Shown piece after piece: positions 8,494 to 16,152 of a stretch of DNA of 64,000 bases. Position 1 is the first letter of the stretch. Each line of letters opens with the position of its first letter. Made by a program: the position numbers and the translations under genes. The notes below the pieces were generated by a model. That model made no database searches. It was not told the origin of the DNA and saw only the letters and a program-made list of their open reading frames with translations. Source of the DNA: Streptomyces sp. CG4 (GTDB taxonomy: Bacteria > Actinomycetota > Actinomycetes > Streptomycetales > Streptomycetaceae); the NCBI RefSeq assembly GCF_041080655.1, contig NZ_CP163525.1, positions 8,866,001 through 8,930,000 on the forward strand, given 5' to 3'.

Positions 8494-9530
8494 CGAGCCA
8501 CCGCCGCGGCGAGGCCGAACTCCTCCTGCGCCCGGGCCACCATCTCCCGGGCGTGCTTCAGCCCGCTCCGCTCCAACGTTCCTGCAAGATCGGCGAGTTC
8601 GGCCGCCGTCTCCGCGCGGTCCCGGCCCAGCTGCGCCAGCGACTTGGCGAGGCCCAGCCGGGCCAGTGCCTCACCGCGCGGCTCACTCATCGCCCGGAAC
8701 TCCTCCAGCGCCAGCTCGTACAGGTCCCGCGCCTCCGCGTAACGCCCGGCCCGGTACAGGACGTTGCCGCGCATCTTGTGGTTGTAGGCGAGCGCGCTGG
8801 TGAGGTTCATCGCCCGGCAGCCGGCCTCCGCCCGGGACAGCAGTTCCAGGGCGCCCTCGGTGTCCTTGTCGCGCACCGAGAGGATGTCGGCGAGCCCGCG
8901 CAGCGCCCAGGCGTGCCCGCGCCGGTCCTCCGCGCGCTCGGCTATCTCCGCCGCCTCTTCGAACAGCGCGTACGCCCGGTCGTGGTCACCGGTGTTGCGG
9001 TGCATCTGCGCTATGCCCTCCAGCGCCCACACGGTGTGCCGGGCCTCACCGCGCTTGCGCGCCTCGGCCAGCAGCTGCTCGTGCAGCCGGCCGACCGCCG
9101 CGTAGTCGCCCTGGATCCGGCCGGTCTCCGCGAGCCCGGCCAGTGAGTAGCCCCGGACGACGATGTCCCCGCCGCGCTCGCCCAGTTCGGCCGCGAGCCC
9201 GAGCAGCCGCCAGGCCAGCGGGAAGGCTCCGCGCTGGCGGGCCAGGGTGCCGCCGCTCCACAGGGCCCACGCCATCGCCGCGGTGTCGTCGGCCGCGCGG
9301 GCGGCGCGGTAGCTCGCCTTCCAGGCCCGGTCCGCGTCTCCCACATGGCCGAGCCGCCGGTGCGCCTCGGCGACGGCCAGCCCGCAGCGGGCCGCCTCGG
9401 CGGGGCGCCCGGACCGCTCGGCCTCGCGCAGCTTCTCGGTGCCCTCCGCCAGCACATCGACCAGCGAGGAGTTCACGGACAGGGTGGTCAGGGCGCCCTG
9501 GTACTCCGGGGCGAAAGCCTTGCCGTACAT
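8490..9530 (-). CDS. Tetratricopeptide-repeat protein
   Basis: A 346-residue helical-repeat protein whose repeats follow the TPR pattern (for example GRPAEAARCGLAVAEAHRRLG, GDHDRAYALFEEAAEIAERA, GRYAEARDLYELALEEF). There is no DNA-binding, kinase or membrane segment, so it is probably a protein-protein adaptor. ATG 9530 is chosen because GAAAGG lies five bases upstream; a GTG at 9548 would lie inside a palindrome and lacks a site. It is the first gene of an operon with the polyprenyl synthase (four-base overlap), which suggests that it scaffolds or regulates that enzyme, but this is inference. Confidence 0.82.
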   Translation of the reverse strand: MYGKAFAPEYQGALTTLSVNSSLVDVLAEGTEKLREAERSGRPAEAARCGLAVAEAHRRLGHVGDADRAWKASYRAARAADDTAAMAWALWSGGTLARQRGAFPLAWRLLGLAAELGERGGDIVVRGYSLAGLAETGRIQGDYAAVGRLHEQLLAEARKRGEARHTVWALEGIAQMHRNTGDHDRAYALFEEAAEIAERAEDRRGHAWALRGLADILSVRDKDTEGALELLSRAEAGCRAMNLTSALAYNHKMRGNVLYRAGRYAEARDLYELALEEFRAMSEPRGEALARLGLAKSLAQLGRDRAETAAELADLAGTLERSGLKHAREMVARAQEEFGLAAAVAR

Positions 9531-9572
9531 GTGTACCTTTCTATACACGGCATGTATACATCGCGTGTATAG
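9525..9572. promoter_or_regulatory. Large operator-like palindrome at the TPR/polyprenyl synthase operon start
   Basis: CTATACAC (9541-9548) and GTGTATAG (9565-9572) are perfect inverted arms. Exactly between them sits the perfect 10-base palindrome ATGTATACAT (9552-9561), flanked by GGC and CGC. The 32-base block is symmetric except for those flanks. A third element, GTACATGTGTAC (9525-9536, one mismatch pair), covers the start codon. In this GC-rich context such an AT-rich dyad is striking and would place a dimeric repressor across the 5' end of the operon. The protein that binds it is not evident. Confidence 0.7.
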
Positions 9573-9718
9573 GGTGGGGGAAATACGCCCCGGCCGAAGG
9601 GACCGGGGCGTGTCGGTCTGTACCGATCAAGACGCGGGTACGGCGACGGGGGTTGCCCGTGCGGCGCGGATCACGCTGTGAAGGTTCGTGCCACCGGGTT
9701 TTCGGTGCCTCTGGGTGA

Positions 9719-10405
9719 TCAGTGCTGCTGGTTCTTCTGCGGGGTCAGCTCGCTCGGCCGTACCACGACGAAGCCCTCGCCCTGGAGCATCAGCTGCACG
9801 GCTTCCCTCGAACCGCCGCGGAGCATCGAGCCGATGGACTGGGAGCGGTGCAGCGAGGTCTGCAGATGCGCGGTCCAGCCGACCACCGCGTCCGTGTCGA
9901 CGTACACAGGGGACTGCGCGGAGACCGGGATGACCAGCGGGTTTCCCTCGCAGACCAGACCGAGCCGGCCCTGCCCGGTGAACACGCTGTTGAACAGGCC
10001 GCCGCCGGCGATGCCCGAGCCCTTCACCGTCCTGATGTCGTACGACAGTGAGGCGTCGAAGCACAGGACGTTGCGGCCATTGACCGTGAACTGGTCACCG
10101 GGCTCGACCTCGATGATGAAACAGTTCTGTGCCTCGTGCGCGAACCAGGCCTCACCCTGGCCGCGCACCGCCATGAGGGGCAGCCCCTCGCCGGTGACCG
10201 CACGCTTCAGCATGCCGCCGACGCCCTGGACCTTGCGCTCGAACTTGAGGTCGCCCCGATAGGCGACCATCGCACCCTGGCGGGCGTACATCTCACCGCT
10301 CACGGTGTACCTGACGCACTTGGCGTTCTCGACGGACATGCCCGGCTCCACGGCCGGCTGCACCACGTGCGCACTGGAAAAGAGGTCACCTTTCATGCGG
10401 GGCAT
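9719..10405 (-). CDS. AIM24 family protein
   Basis: A 228-residue beta-rich protein of the AIM24 (DUF124) family. The typical pattern VSGEMYARQGAMVAYRGDLKFER occurs near the N-terminus, then GLPLMAVRGQGEAWFA, VEPGDQFTVNGRNVL and GGGLFNSVFTGQGRLGLV in the second half. Known members form double beta-helix-like cytoplasmic or membrane-associated proteins of unclear biochemical role; comparative studies link the family to tellurite/stress (Ter) networks. That agrees with the TerD-domain gene immediately upstream on the same strand, about 50 bases away, with which it may be cotranscribed. ATG 10405 or ATG 10396 may start translation; neither has a strong ribosome-binding site. Confidence 0.88.
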   Translation of the reverse strand: MPRMKGDLFSSAHVVQPAVEPGMSVENAKCVRYTVSGEMYARQGAMVAYRGDLKFERKVQGVGGMLKRAVTGEGLPLMAVRGQGEAWFAHEAQNCFIIEVEPGDQFTVNGRNVLCFDASLSYDIRTVKGSGIAGGGLFNSVFTGQGRLGLVCEGNPLVIPVSAQSPVYVDTDAVVGWTAHLQTSLHRSQSIGSMLRGGSREAVQLMLQGEGFVVVRPSELTPQKNQQH

Positions 10406-10452
10406 GGTGTCCCGAGGGAGGCCGTTCCGCCAAGATCACGGAGCGTGCCCGG

Positions 10453-12303
10453 TCAGCCACCGAACAGCTGGGTCCAGTAGGTGCCCGCCCGGCCGCCGCC
10501 CGCGAAGCCGACGCCCATGCGGCCGAACTCCCGCTTCAGGATGTTGGCGCGATGGCCCGGACTGTTCATCCAGCCGTCCACGACCTCGGCGGGGGAGCGC
10601 TGGCCGCAGGCGATGTTCTCGCCGATGGTGAGCAGGCGGGATCCCGCGGCCGCGGCCCGGTCCCAGGGCCGGGAGCCGTCGGGGGAGGTGTGGTCGTAGA
10701 AGTCGCGGGCCACCATGTCCGCGCAGTGCGCCTGCGCGGCTGCCGTGAGCAGCGGGTCCGTCGCGAGCGGCGGCAGGCCGGCCCGGCCGCGCTCGGCATT
10801 GGTGAGCGCGACCACCTCGGCGGCCGAGCGCGACAGCGCGTCCGGGGTGAGCGGCGCGGCCCACAGTGCGGTCCAGTACCGGTCGCCGGCCTCGGCGTGG
10901 GCCAGGGCGGCGTGCCGGAAGGCCGGGTCGAGCAGGGTGCGCCGGGACCGGTCCGAGCCCAGGCAGTACTCCACGAACTCGGCCGGTGAGCGCGGGCCGG
11001 ACACGAGATGCTCGCCCACGGTGGCGTACGCGTACCCGGCGGCGGTGATCCGCTGATGCACCGAGACACCGTCCCGCCCCTCGGCCGCGAGCCGTCCGGC
11101 ATCCGCCATGGCCTGCGCATGAGCCCACGCGGCGGAGCCGAGCCGGGGATCGTCGCCGACGGCCACCGAACCGGCTTGCGCCCGGGCGGAGTTGACCAGC
11201 CGGAGAAACTCGCCCGTGACGGCGTCCGTGGGTCGACGGGGCGGTGGTCCTGCGGGGCTTTGCGTGGGTGGGGTGGGCATCGGGCCTGCGGCCCTGTCCG
11301 CGAGTCGGCGGGGTGTCGGACCTGCGGTGCCGTCCGTGGGTCGGCCGGATGGCGGGCTTGTGGAGTCGTTCGTGGGTCGGCGGGGCGGTGGAGCTGCGGG
11401 GCTGTGCGTGGGCGGGGTTGCCGTCGGGCCTGCCGCCCTGTCCGTGGGGCGGCGGGTTGTCCGGTCTGCGGGGCTTTGCGTGGGCGGGGTGGGTGTTGGC
11501 CCCGCGGCCCTGTCCGCGAGTCGGCGGGACGTCGGGCCTGCGGGGCCGCCCGTGGGTTTGGTGGTCGTCGGGCCCGCAGCTCCTCGCGTAGGTCGGCCGG
11601 ATGGCGGGGTTGTGGAGCCGTTCGCGAGTTGGTGGGGCGGTGGGGCCATGGGGCCGTCCTGGAGTTGGCCGGTCTTCGTGCGGGAGCCCATTGCCGTGGG
11701 TGGGGTGCCTGTGGTCGGCGGTGGCTGGCTGCCGTCGTCCGTGATGTTCACGCCGAAGTCCCTGGCGAGTCCGGCCAGTCCGTCCGCGTAGCCCTGCCCG
11801 ATCGCCCGCAGCTTCCAGCCGGTGCCCGGTCGGAGATACAGCTCGGCGAGCAGCAGGACGGTCTCCGGGCCGGGGCGGGGCGGCGTGAACCGGGCCACCG
11901 TACGCCCGGAGCCGTCCGTGACCTGGAGCCGGGGAGCGGGCAGCCGCCCCAGTGGCGTACCGGGCTCGGCGGCGCTCACCACGACCGTGACGCGGCAGGC
12001 GCCGCCGCGCAGCCGGGCCGGGTCGACGTCCAGGCCGTCATCGCGCAGCCGGACCCCCGGCGCCCGCGGCTGGTTGTAGAACACGAAGTCGGCGTCGGAT
12101 CCGACCTTGCCGTCCGCGCCGCCGACGAGCCCGGACACGTCGAACGGCCCGGTCACCCGCAGCAGCACCACACCCGCGGGCAGCGGCACATTGCCCCCGG
12201 CAGCCAGCTCGCTCGTCACACACAGGACAACGCCCGCACCTCGTGGGGAAGTTCCCGCGAACCGGCCCGAAAGGGGCGCGGGGCGGTTTCGCAGCGCCGT
12301 CAA
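10453..12303 (-). CDS. TerD-domain protein fused to two CAP (SCP/PR1) domains
   Basis: About 616 residues in three parts. Residues about 28-187 form a TerD domain (GGNVPLPAG, SDADFVFYNQP, ETVLLLAELYLRPGTGWKLRAIGQGY). Residues 190-360 are a Pro/Thr/Arg-rich repetitive linker. CAP domains follow at about 362-485 and 494-614. The second keeps the CAP signature (FYDHTSPDG with H538, GENIACG with E562, SPGHRANIL with H584); the first is divergent. TerD proteins are calcium-binding cytoplasmic stress proteins, whereas CAP domains are usually secreted, and no signal peptide is visible. The start is uncertain: TTG 12303 gives the longest frame, and a GTG near 12218 just before the TerD core is possible. 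Confidence 0.85.
   Translation of the reverse strand: MTALRNRPAPLSGRFAGTSPRGAGVVLCVTSELAAGGNVPLPAGVVLLRVTGPFDVSGLVGGADGKVGSDADFVFYNQPRAPGVRLRDDGLDVDPARLRGGACRVTVVVSAAEPGTPLGRLPAPRLQVTDGSGRTVARFTPPRPGPETVLLLAELYLRPGTGWKLRAIGQGYADGLAGLARDFGVNITDDGSQPPPTTGTPPTAMGSRTKTGQLQDGPMAPPPHQLANGSTTPPSGRPTRGAAGPTTTKPTGGPAGPTSRRLADRAAGPTPTPPTQSPADRTTRRPTDRAAGPTATPPTHSPAAPPPRRPTNDSTSPPSGRPTDGTAGPTPRRLADRAAGPMPTPPTQSPAGPPPRRPTDAVTGEFLRLVNSARAQAGSVAVGDDPRLGSAAWAHAQAMADAGRLAAEGRDGVSVHQRITAAGYAYATVGEHLVSGPRSPAEFVEYCLGSDRSRRTLLDPAFRHAALAHAEAGDRYWTALWAAPLTPDALSRSAAEVVALTNAERGRAGLPPLATDPLLTAAAQAHCADMVARDFYDHTSPDGSRPWDRAAAAGSRLLTIGENIACGQRSPAEVVDGWMNSPGHRANILKREFGRMGVGFAGGGRAGTYWTQLFGG
11193..11730 (-). repeat. Repetitive linker-coding DNA in the TerD-CAP gene
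   Basis: Imperfect repeats of roughly 60-90 bases encode units such as RLADRAAGPTPTPPTQSPA and RRPTNDSTSPPSGRPTDGTA between the TerD and first CAP domains. The repeat also opens long antisense frames, which should not be annotated. Confidence 0.7.
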
Positions 12304-12584
12304 CCACAGTGCCGTGGGTCACATTCCGGCTCTGGAACCCCGGGGATTGAGCCAACGTCTCCACAACCGACACACAGCTGGTCAGCTGGTGATCACTCTG
12401 TGGTCGACATTCGTAAAGGATTGTCATAGAAGACCACGAAACCGATCATTCCGGCTTTACGTGCACATGACTGATCCGTAAGGGTTACGCCCCAGGGCCC
12501 GACCAGCCCTCGTGACGCTCAACCGCGCCACGTCTCAAGGCGGTTGGTGACCCCTGCTGCCTTCGCACAAAGGAACCCTGATCC
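12304..12584 (+). promoter_or_regulatory. Leader region of the M4 protease gene
   Basis: This 281-base gap separates divergent genes and is less GC-rich than its surroundings around 12380-12480. It holds a short direct repeat (AGCTGGTCAGCTGGTGATC region near 12379) and a possible -35 TTGTCA near 12421. The ribosome-binding site AAAGGA (12569-12574) lies about ten bases before TTG 12585. No gene is seen in the gap. Confidence 0.4.
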
Positions 12585-14363
12585 TTGCGTAGACCCCACA
12601 TACGCAGCGTCGCTGTCGCCATCGCGGTGACGACGGCTGCCACGGGCCTGGCCGGCACGGCTTTCGCGGGTCCCACCACGGAGGTTGAGCGGTCCTCGGC
12701 CTCCGCCACGACGAACGCCACGGCGGTGGTGGAGGCGGCGCGCACCGCGGCCTTCGCCCACGACGCGGCGACCGGCGTCTCCAAGGGCGACGAACTGCAC
12801 GCCCAGGACGTGATGCTCGACCCCGAGGGCGCGCGGCACGTCCGGTTCGTCCGCACGCACGACGGCCTGCCCGTCCTCGGCGGTGACCTCGTCGTCCACC
12901 TCGACCACCAGCTGGCCTACACCGGTGTGACCCGCGCCGCCGGCCACACCGTCACGCCGGCCACCACGCAGGCCAAGCTGACCGCGGACCAGGCCGCCGG
13001 CAAGGCCGCCGAGGCCGCCAAGGGCGACGCGGGCGACGCGCAGCTCGTCGTCGACGCCCGCGACGGCTCCGCCGCCCTGGCCTACCAGGTGACGGTGACC
13101 GACGAGCAGGGCACCAACACCGTCGTCGTCGACGCCGTCACCGGCAAGGTGCGCAGCAACACCCCCGACAGCGACGAGTTCCTGTCGCCGAAGCTGCTCG
13201 CGAACCTGCACCGGCAGGGCGAGACGATCGACCCGGCCACCGGCACGGCCGCCGCCTCCCCCGAGGCCGGCCTCGTCGGTTCCGGCGCCACGGGCTTCCC
13301 GTCGGCGGCGAAGGGCACCGGCAAGACCCTCTTCGTCGGCAACGTCCCCCTGACCACCACGCAGACCTCGCGCGGCCACTACCAGCTCAAGGACCCGAGC
13401 CGGTACGGCACCGAGACCCGGGACGCCAAGGGCAAGACCAGCGAGAAGTTCAGCGCGGGCACGTCGTTCACCAACACGACCGACGTGTGGGGCAACGGCA
13501 CCACGGGCGACCGGGCCAGCGCCGCCGCGGACGCCCAGTACGGCATCACCAAGACCCTGGACTTCTACAAGTCCACCTTCGGGCGCAAGGGCATAGCCGA
13601 CAACAGCAAGGCAGCCCAGGGCATGGTCCACTGGGGCAACAAGGTCGCCAACGCCTTCTGGGACCCGGCCTGCAACTGCATGCTGTACGGCGACGGCGAC
13701 GGCAAGACCTTCAAGAAGCCGCTGGTCGTCCTGGACGTCACCGGCCACGAGCTGACGCACGGCGTGGTCGACGCGACCGCCAAGCTGCAGCCGACCTACG
13801 TCGACGCCGACGGCAACCAGTACGGTGAGCCCGGCGCCCTGAACGAGTCCCTCGCGGACATCTTCGGCTCGAACGTCGAGTTCTACGCCAACAACCCGAA
13901 GGACACGCCGGACTACCTGATCGGCGAGAAGCTGGGCCTCGCCCAGAAGTTCCTGCGCCGCCTCGACCACCCGTCGCTCGACAAGCTCGAGGGCACGATC
14001 GACTACTGGTCGTCGGCCACGTACAACGCGGAGGTGCACGCCGGTTCCGGTGTCTCCTCGCACGCCTACTACCTCCTCGCGGAGGGCAGCGGCAAGAAGA
14101 CGATCAACGGGGTCGCCTACGACTCGCCGACCTACGACCACTCCACGGTCAAGGGCATCGGCCGCGCCAAGGCCACCGCGATCTTCTACCGTGCGCTCAC
14201 CCGCTACATGGTCTCCACGACGGACTTCCACGACGCGCGCGCCGCGACACTGAAGGCGGCCAAGGACCTGTACGGAGCGAACAGCACCGAGTACAAGACG
14301 GTGGACAAGGCGTGGGCGGCGGTCAACGTCACCGCCGCCAACACGCCGGCTCCCCGTCACTGA
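12585..14363 (+). CDS. Secreted M4-family (thermolysin-like) neutral metalloprotease
   Basis: A 592-residue preproenzyme. The Sec signal peptide occupies about 1-28 (RRPHIRSVAVAIAVTTAATG, cleavage after GTAFA). A propeptide with FTP/PepSY-like sequence (FVRTHDGLPVLGGDLVVHLD; LAYQVTVTDEQGTN) precedes the catalytic domain at about 240-590. The zinc ligands are H388 and H392 in HELTH and about E421 in NESLADIFGS; a loop of about nine extra residues separates them compared with thermolysin. HAGSGVSSHAYYLLAEGSG carries the catalytic region of the C-terminal lobe. TTG 12585 is preferred because AAAGGA lies upstream and it starts the basic n-region. It is expected to degrade extracellular protein. 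Confidence 0.95.
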   Translation: MRRPHIRSVAVAIAVTTAATGLAGTAFAGPTTEVERSSASATTNATAVVEAARTAAFAHDAATGVSKGDELHAQDVMLDPEGARHVRFVRTHDGLPVLGGDLVVHLDHQLAYTGVTRAAGHTVTPATTQAKLTADQAAGKAAEAAKGDAGDAQLVVDARDGSAALAYQVTVTDEQGTNTVVVDAVTGKVRSNTPDSDEFLSPKLLANLHRQGETIDPATGTAAASPEAGLVGSGATGFPSAAKGTGKTLFVGNVPLTTTQTSRGHYQLKDPSRYGTETRDAKGKTSEKFSAGTSFTNTTDVWGNGTTGDRASAAADAQYGITKTLDFYKSTFGRKGIADNSKAAQGMVHWGNKVANAFWDPACNCMLYGDGDGKTFKKPLVVLDVTGHELTHGVVDATAKLQPTYVDADGNQYGEPGALNESLADIFGSNVEFYANNPKDTPDYLIGEKLGLAQKFLRRLDHPSLDKLEGTIDYWSSATYNAEVHAGSGVSSHAYYLLAEGSGKKTINGVAYDSPTYDHSTVKGIGRAKATAIFYRALTRYMVSTTDFHDARAATLKAAKDLYGANSTEYKTVDKAWAAVNVTAANTPAPRH

Positions 14364-14380
14364 CGTACGACCGCACCACC

Positions 14381-14407
14381 GGATGCCCCGCCTCGCGCGG
14401 GGCATCC
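14381..14407 (+). terminator. Hairpin terminator after the M4 protease gene
   Basis: GGATGCCCCGC and GCGGGGCATCC form a perfect 11-base-pair stem around a five-base loop, starting 17 bases after the protease stop. It lacks a U-tract, as is usual for strong Streptomyces terminators. Confidence 0.85.
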
Positions 14408-14474
14408 GCATGTCCCGGTACAGCGGCGGAAATCCCTACCGAGGTGCGCAGCCGCCGCGTTGGCGGGAACATGT

Positions 14475-14493
14475 CCTGCGTGGAGTACGCAGG
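14475..14493. promoter_or_regulatory. Small perfect inverted repeat ahead of the SGNH hydrolase gene
   Basis: CCTGCGT and ACGCAGG flank a five-base spacer, 61 bases before the chosen GTG. It could be an operator or a 5'-leader hairpin of the esterase gene; nothing in the sequence decides between these. Confidence 0.35.
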
Positions 14494-14553
14494 TGTGTCC
14501 CGGACGGTCCACAGGCGACCGGGCGGGTCCGTCACGTTCCGGGACCCCGCCCG

Positions 14554-15771
14554 GTGACCGGCCGCACCGGACGCGGCTGCCGCATCGCCGCCGCCCTGCT
14601 CACGACTGTGGCCTGCCAGCCCCCGGCCGCCGGGGCGGACGCCCTGCCCGCGTCCGCGGAACGGGTCTCCGGCGTCGTCACCTGGGCGGCCAGCGCCGAC
14701 CTCCTGGGCGAGGGCGCCGCCGACCGGAGCTACCGGCTGATCGTGCACACCAGCGTCGGCGGCACCGCCCTGCGCGTCCGCGTCACCAACGCCTTCGGCG
14801 ACCGGCCGCTCACTCTGGACAGCGGCTACGCCGGCCTGCGCGACCGGGGCGCCGCACTGCGCCCCGGCAGCAACCGGCGGCTCACCTTCGGCGGCGCCCG
14901 CACGGTCACCGTGCCCGTGGGCGCCGTCGCCTGGAGCGACCCGCTGCCCGGCACCTGGCCGGCCGGCACCGACCTGGCCGTCAGCCTGCACACCCCCGAC
15001 GCGGCCGGCCCGGCCAGCGGCCACTTGCTCGCGATGCAGACGTCGTACACCGGCCCGGGCGACCACACCGCTGAGGAGAGCGCCCGCAACTGGGGCCGGA
15101 CGACAGGCTCCTGGTGGTACCTGGACGCCGCGTCCGTACGGCCCTCCCGCGCGGCCACCGGGGCCGTCGTGGCGCTCGGCGACTCCCTCACCGACGGCCG
15201 GCGGTCCACCCCCGGCCTGAACCGCCGCTGGCCCGACTACCTCGCCCGGCGCCTGCACACCGCCCGCACGGACGTCGAAGGCGTCGCCGACGCAGGAGTC
15301 TCGGGCAACCAGGTCCTCGCGGACGACGCCGGGCCGAGCGCCCTCGACCGGCTGGACCGCGACGTCCTGTCCCAGCCCGGGCTGCGCACGGTGTTCCTCT
15401 TCGAGGGCGTGAACGACGTCAAGGCGCACACCGGCGTCACCGCGGCCGACCTGATCGCCGGATACCGGGAGATCGCCCGGCGGGTGCACAGCGCCGGGAA
15501 GTGCGTGGTCGTCGCGACGCTCGGGCCGTTCAAGGGCTGGCCCGAATGGGATCCGGCCGCCGAGTCGGTACGCCAGGACGTCAACCGACTCCTGCGCGGC
15601 AGCCGGGACTTCGACGCCGTCACCGACTTCGACCGCGTCCTGCGCAGCCCGCGGGACCCTGAGCGGATCCTGCCGTACTTCGACAGCGGCGACCATCTGC
15701 ACCCCGACGACCGGGGGATGCGGGCCCTGGCCGACGCCGTCGACCCGGACCGCCTGAACTGCGCGCGCTGA
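14554..15771 (+). CDS. Secreted SGNH/GDSL-type hydrolase (esterase/lipase)
   Basis: About 405 residues from GTG 14554, chosen because it begins a plausible signal sequence (TGRTGRGCRIAAALLTTVAC) that ends near GADA. LTTVAC could alternatively be a lipobox-like sequence. An upstream in-frame extension to 14383 would run through the terminator and is rejected. An N-terminal beta domain of about 200 residues precedes the SGNH core. The core has ALGDSLTDGRRST with nucleophile about S211, SGNQVL, FEGVNDVK (the GxND block) and DHLHPDDRG with the Asp/His pair at about D380 and H383. It should hydrolyse acyl or acetyl esters outside the cell; the substrate is unknown. It lies downstream of a secreted protease and points the same way. 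Confidence 0.85.
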   Translation: MTGRTGRGCRIAAALLTTVACQPPAAGADALPASAERVSGVVTWAASADLLGEGAADRSYRLIVHTSVGGTALRVRVTNAFGDRPLTLDSGYAGLRDRGAALRPGSNRRLTFGGARTVTVPVGAVAWSDPLPGTWPAGTDLAVSLHTPDAAGPASGHLLAMQTSYTGPGDHTAEESARNWGRTTGSWWYLDAASVRPSRAATGAVVALGDSLTDGRRSTPGLNRRWPDYLARRLHTARTDVEGVADAGVSGNQVLADDAGPSALDRLDRDVLSQPGLRTVFLFEGVNDVKAHTGVTAADLIAGYREIARRVHSAGKCVVVATLGPFKGWPEWDPAAESVRQDVNRLLRGSRDFDAVTDFDRVLRSPRDPERILPYFDSGDHLHPDDRGMRALADAVDPDRLNCAR

Positions 15772-15801
15772 CCCGGGCCGGCCCCTTCACCTCGCCCCGG
15801 C

Positions 15802-16152
15802 TCAGCGCAGCGTCTCGGCCCAGTTCTCCGGCACCCGCCCCGCCGGGCCCGGGACCGGCTGGTCCGCGGGGTGGCTGGCGGGTGGGGCCAGTTCGGGGCC
15901 GGTGGGGTACAGCTCGTCGGTCGCGTAGTTCCAGAACCAGTCCTCGCCCGGCTCGAAGCTCCGGATCACCGGGTGCCCCGTGGCCTGGTAGTGGGCGGTG
16001 GCATGCTTGGCGGGGGAGTCGTCGCAGCAGCCGATGTGCCCGCATTGCGCGCAGCGACGCAGATGGAACCACCAGCCGCCCGCCTCCTCGCACTCCACAC
16101 ACCCGGTGCCGCTGGGCGGGACGTTCACATCGAAGCCCTCGACGATTCTCAT
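15802..16152 (-). CDS. UBP-type zinc finger protein
   Basis: A 116-residue protein consisting mostly of a ZnF-UBP domain: C18 and C21 (CVEC), C34 and C37 (CAQC), C42/C43, H50, H54 and H60 are the metal-ligand candidates, and HPVIRSFEPGEDWFWNYATDE forms the C-terminal strand region. In eukaryotes this fold binds the C-terminal di-glycine tail of ubiquitin; the bacterial role is not established. ATG 16152 overlaps the stop of the histidine kinase gene (ATGA), making it the third gene of an operon. The tail after residue 85 is Pro-rich. A partner peptide from the same redox/signalling system is a reasonable but untested idea. Confidence 0.88.
   Translation of the reverse strand: MRIVEGFDVNVPPSGTGCVECEEAGGWWFHLRRCAQCGHIGCCDDSPAKHATAHYQATGHPVIRSFEPGEDWFWNYATDELYPTGPELAPPASHPADQPVPGPAGRVPENWAETLR

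Noticed and set aside
11008..12429. Plus-strand open frame across the TerD-CAP gene
   Set aside because: It mirrors the repetitive linker; the minus strand contains TerD and CAP signatures, so the plus frame is a shadow.
14383..14553. Upstream in-frame extension of the SGNH hydrolase
   Set aside because: It would start inside the protease terminator hairpin and put an Arg-rich stretch before the signal peptide; GTG 14554 fits secretion.
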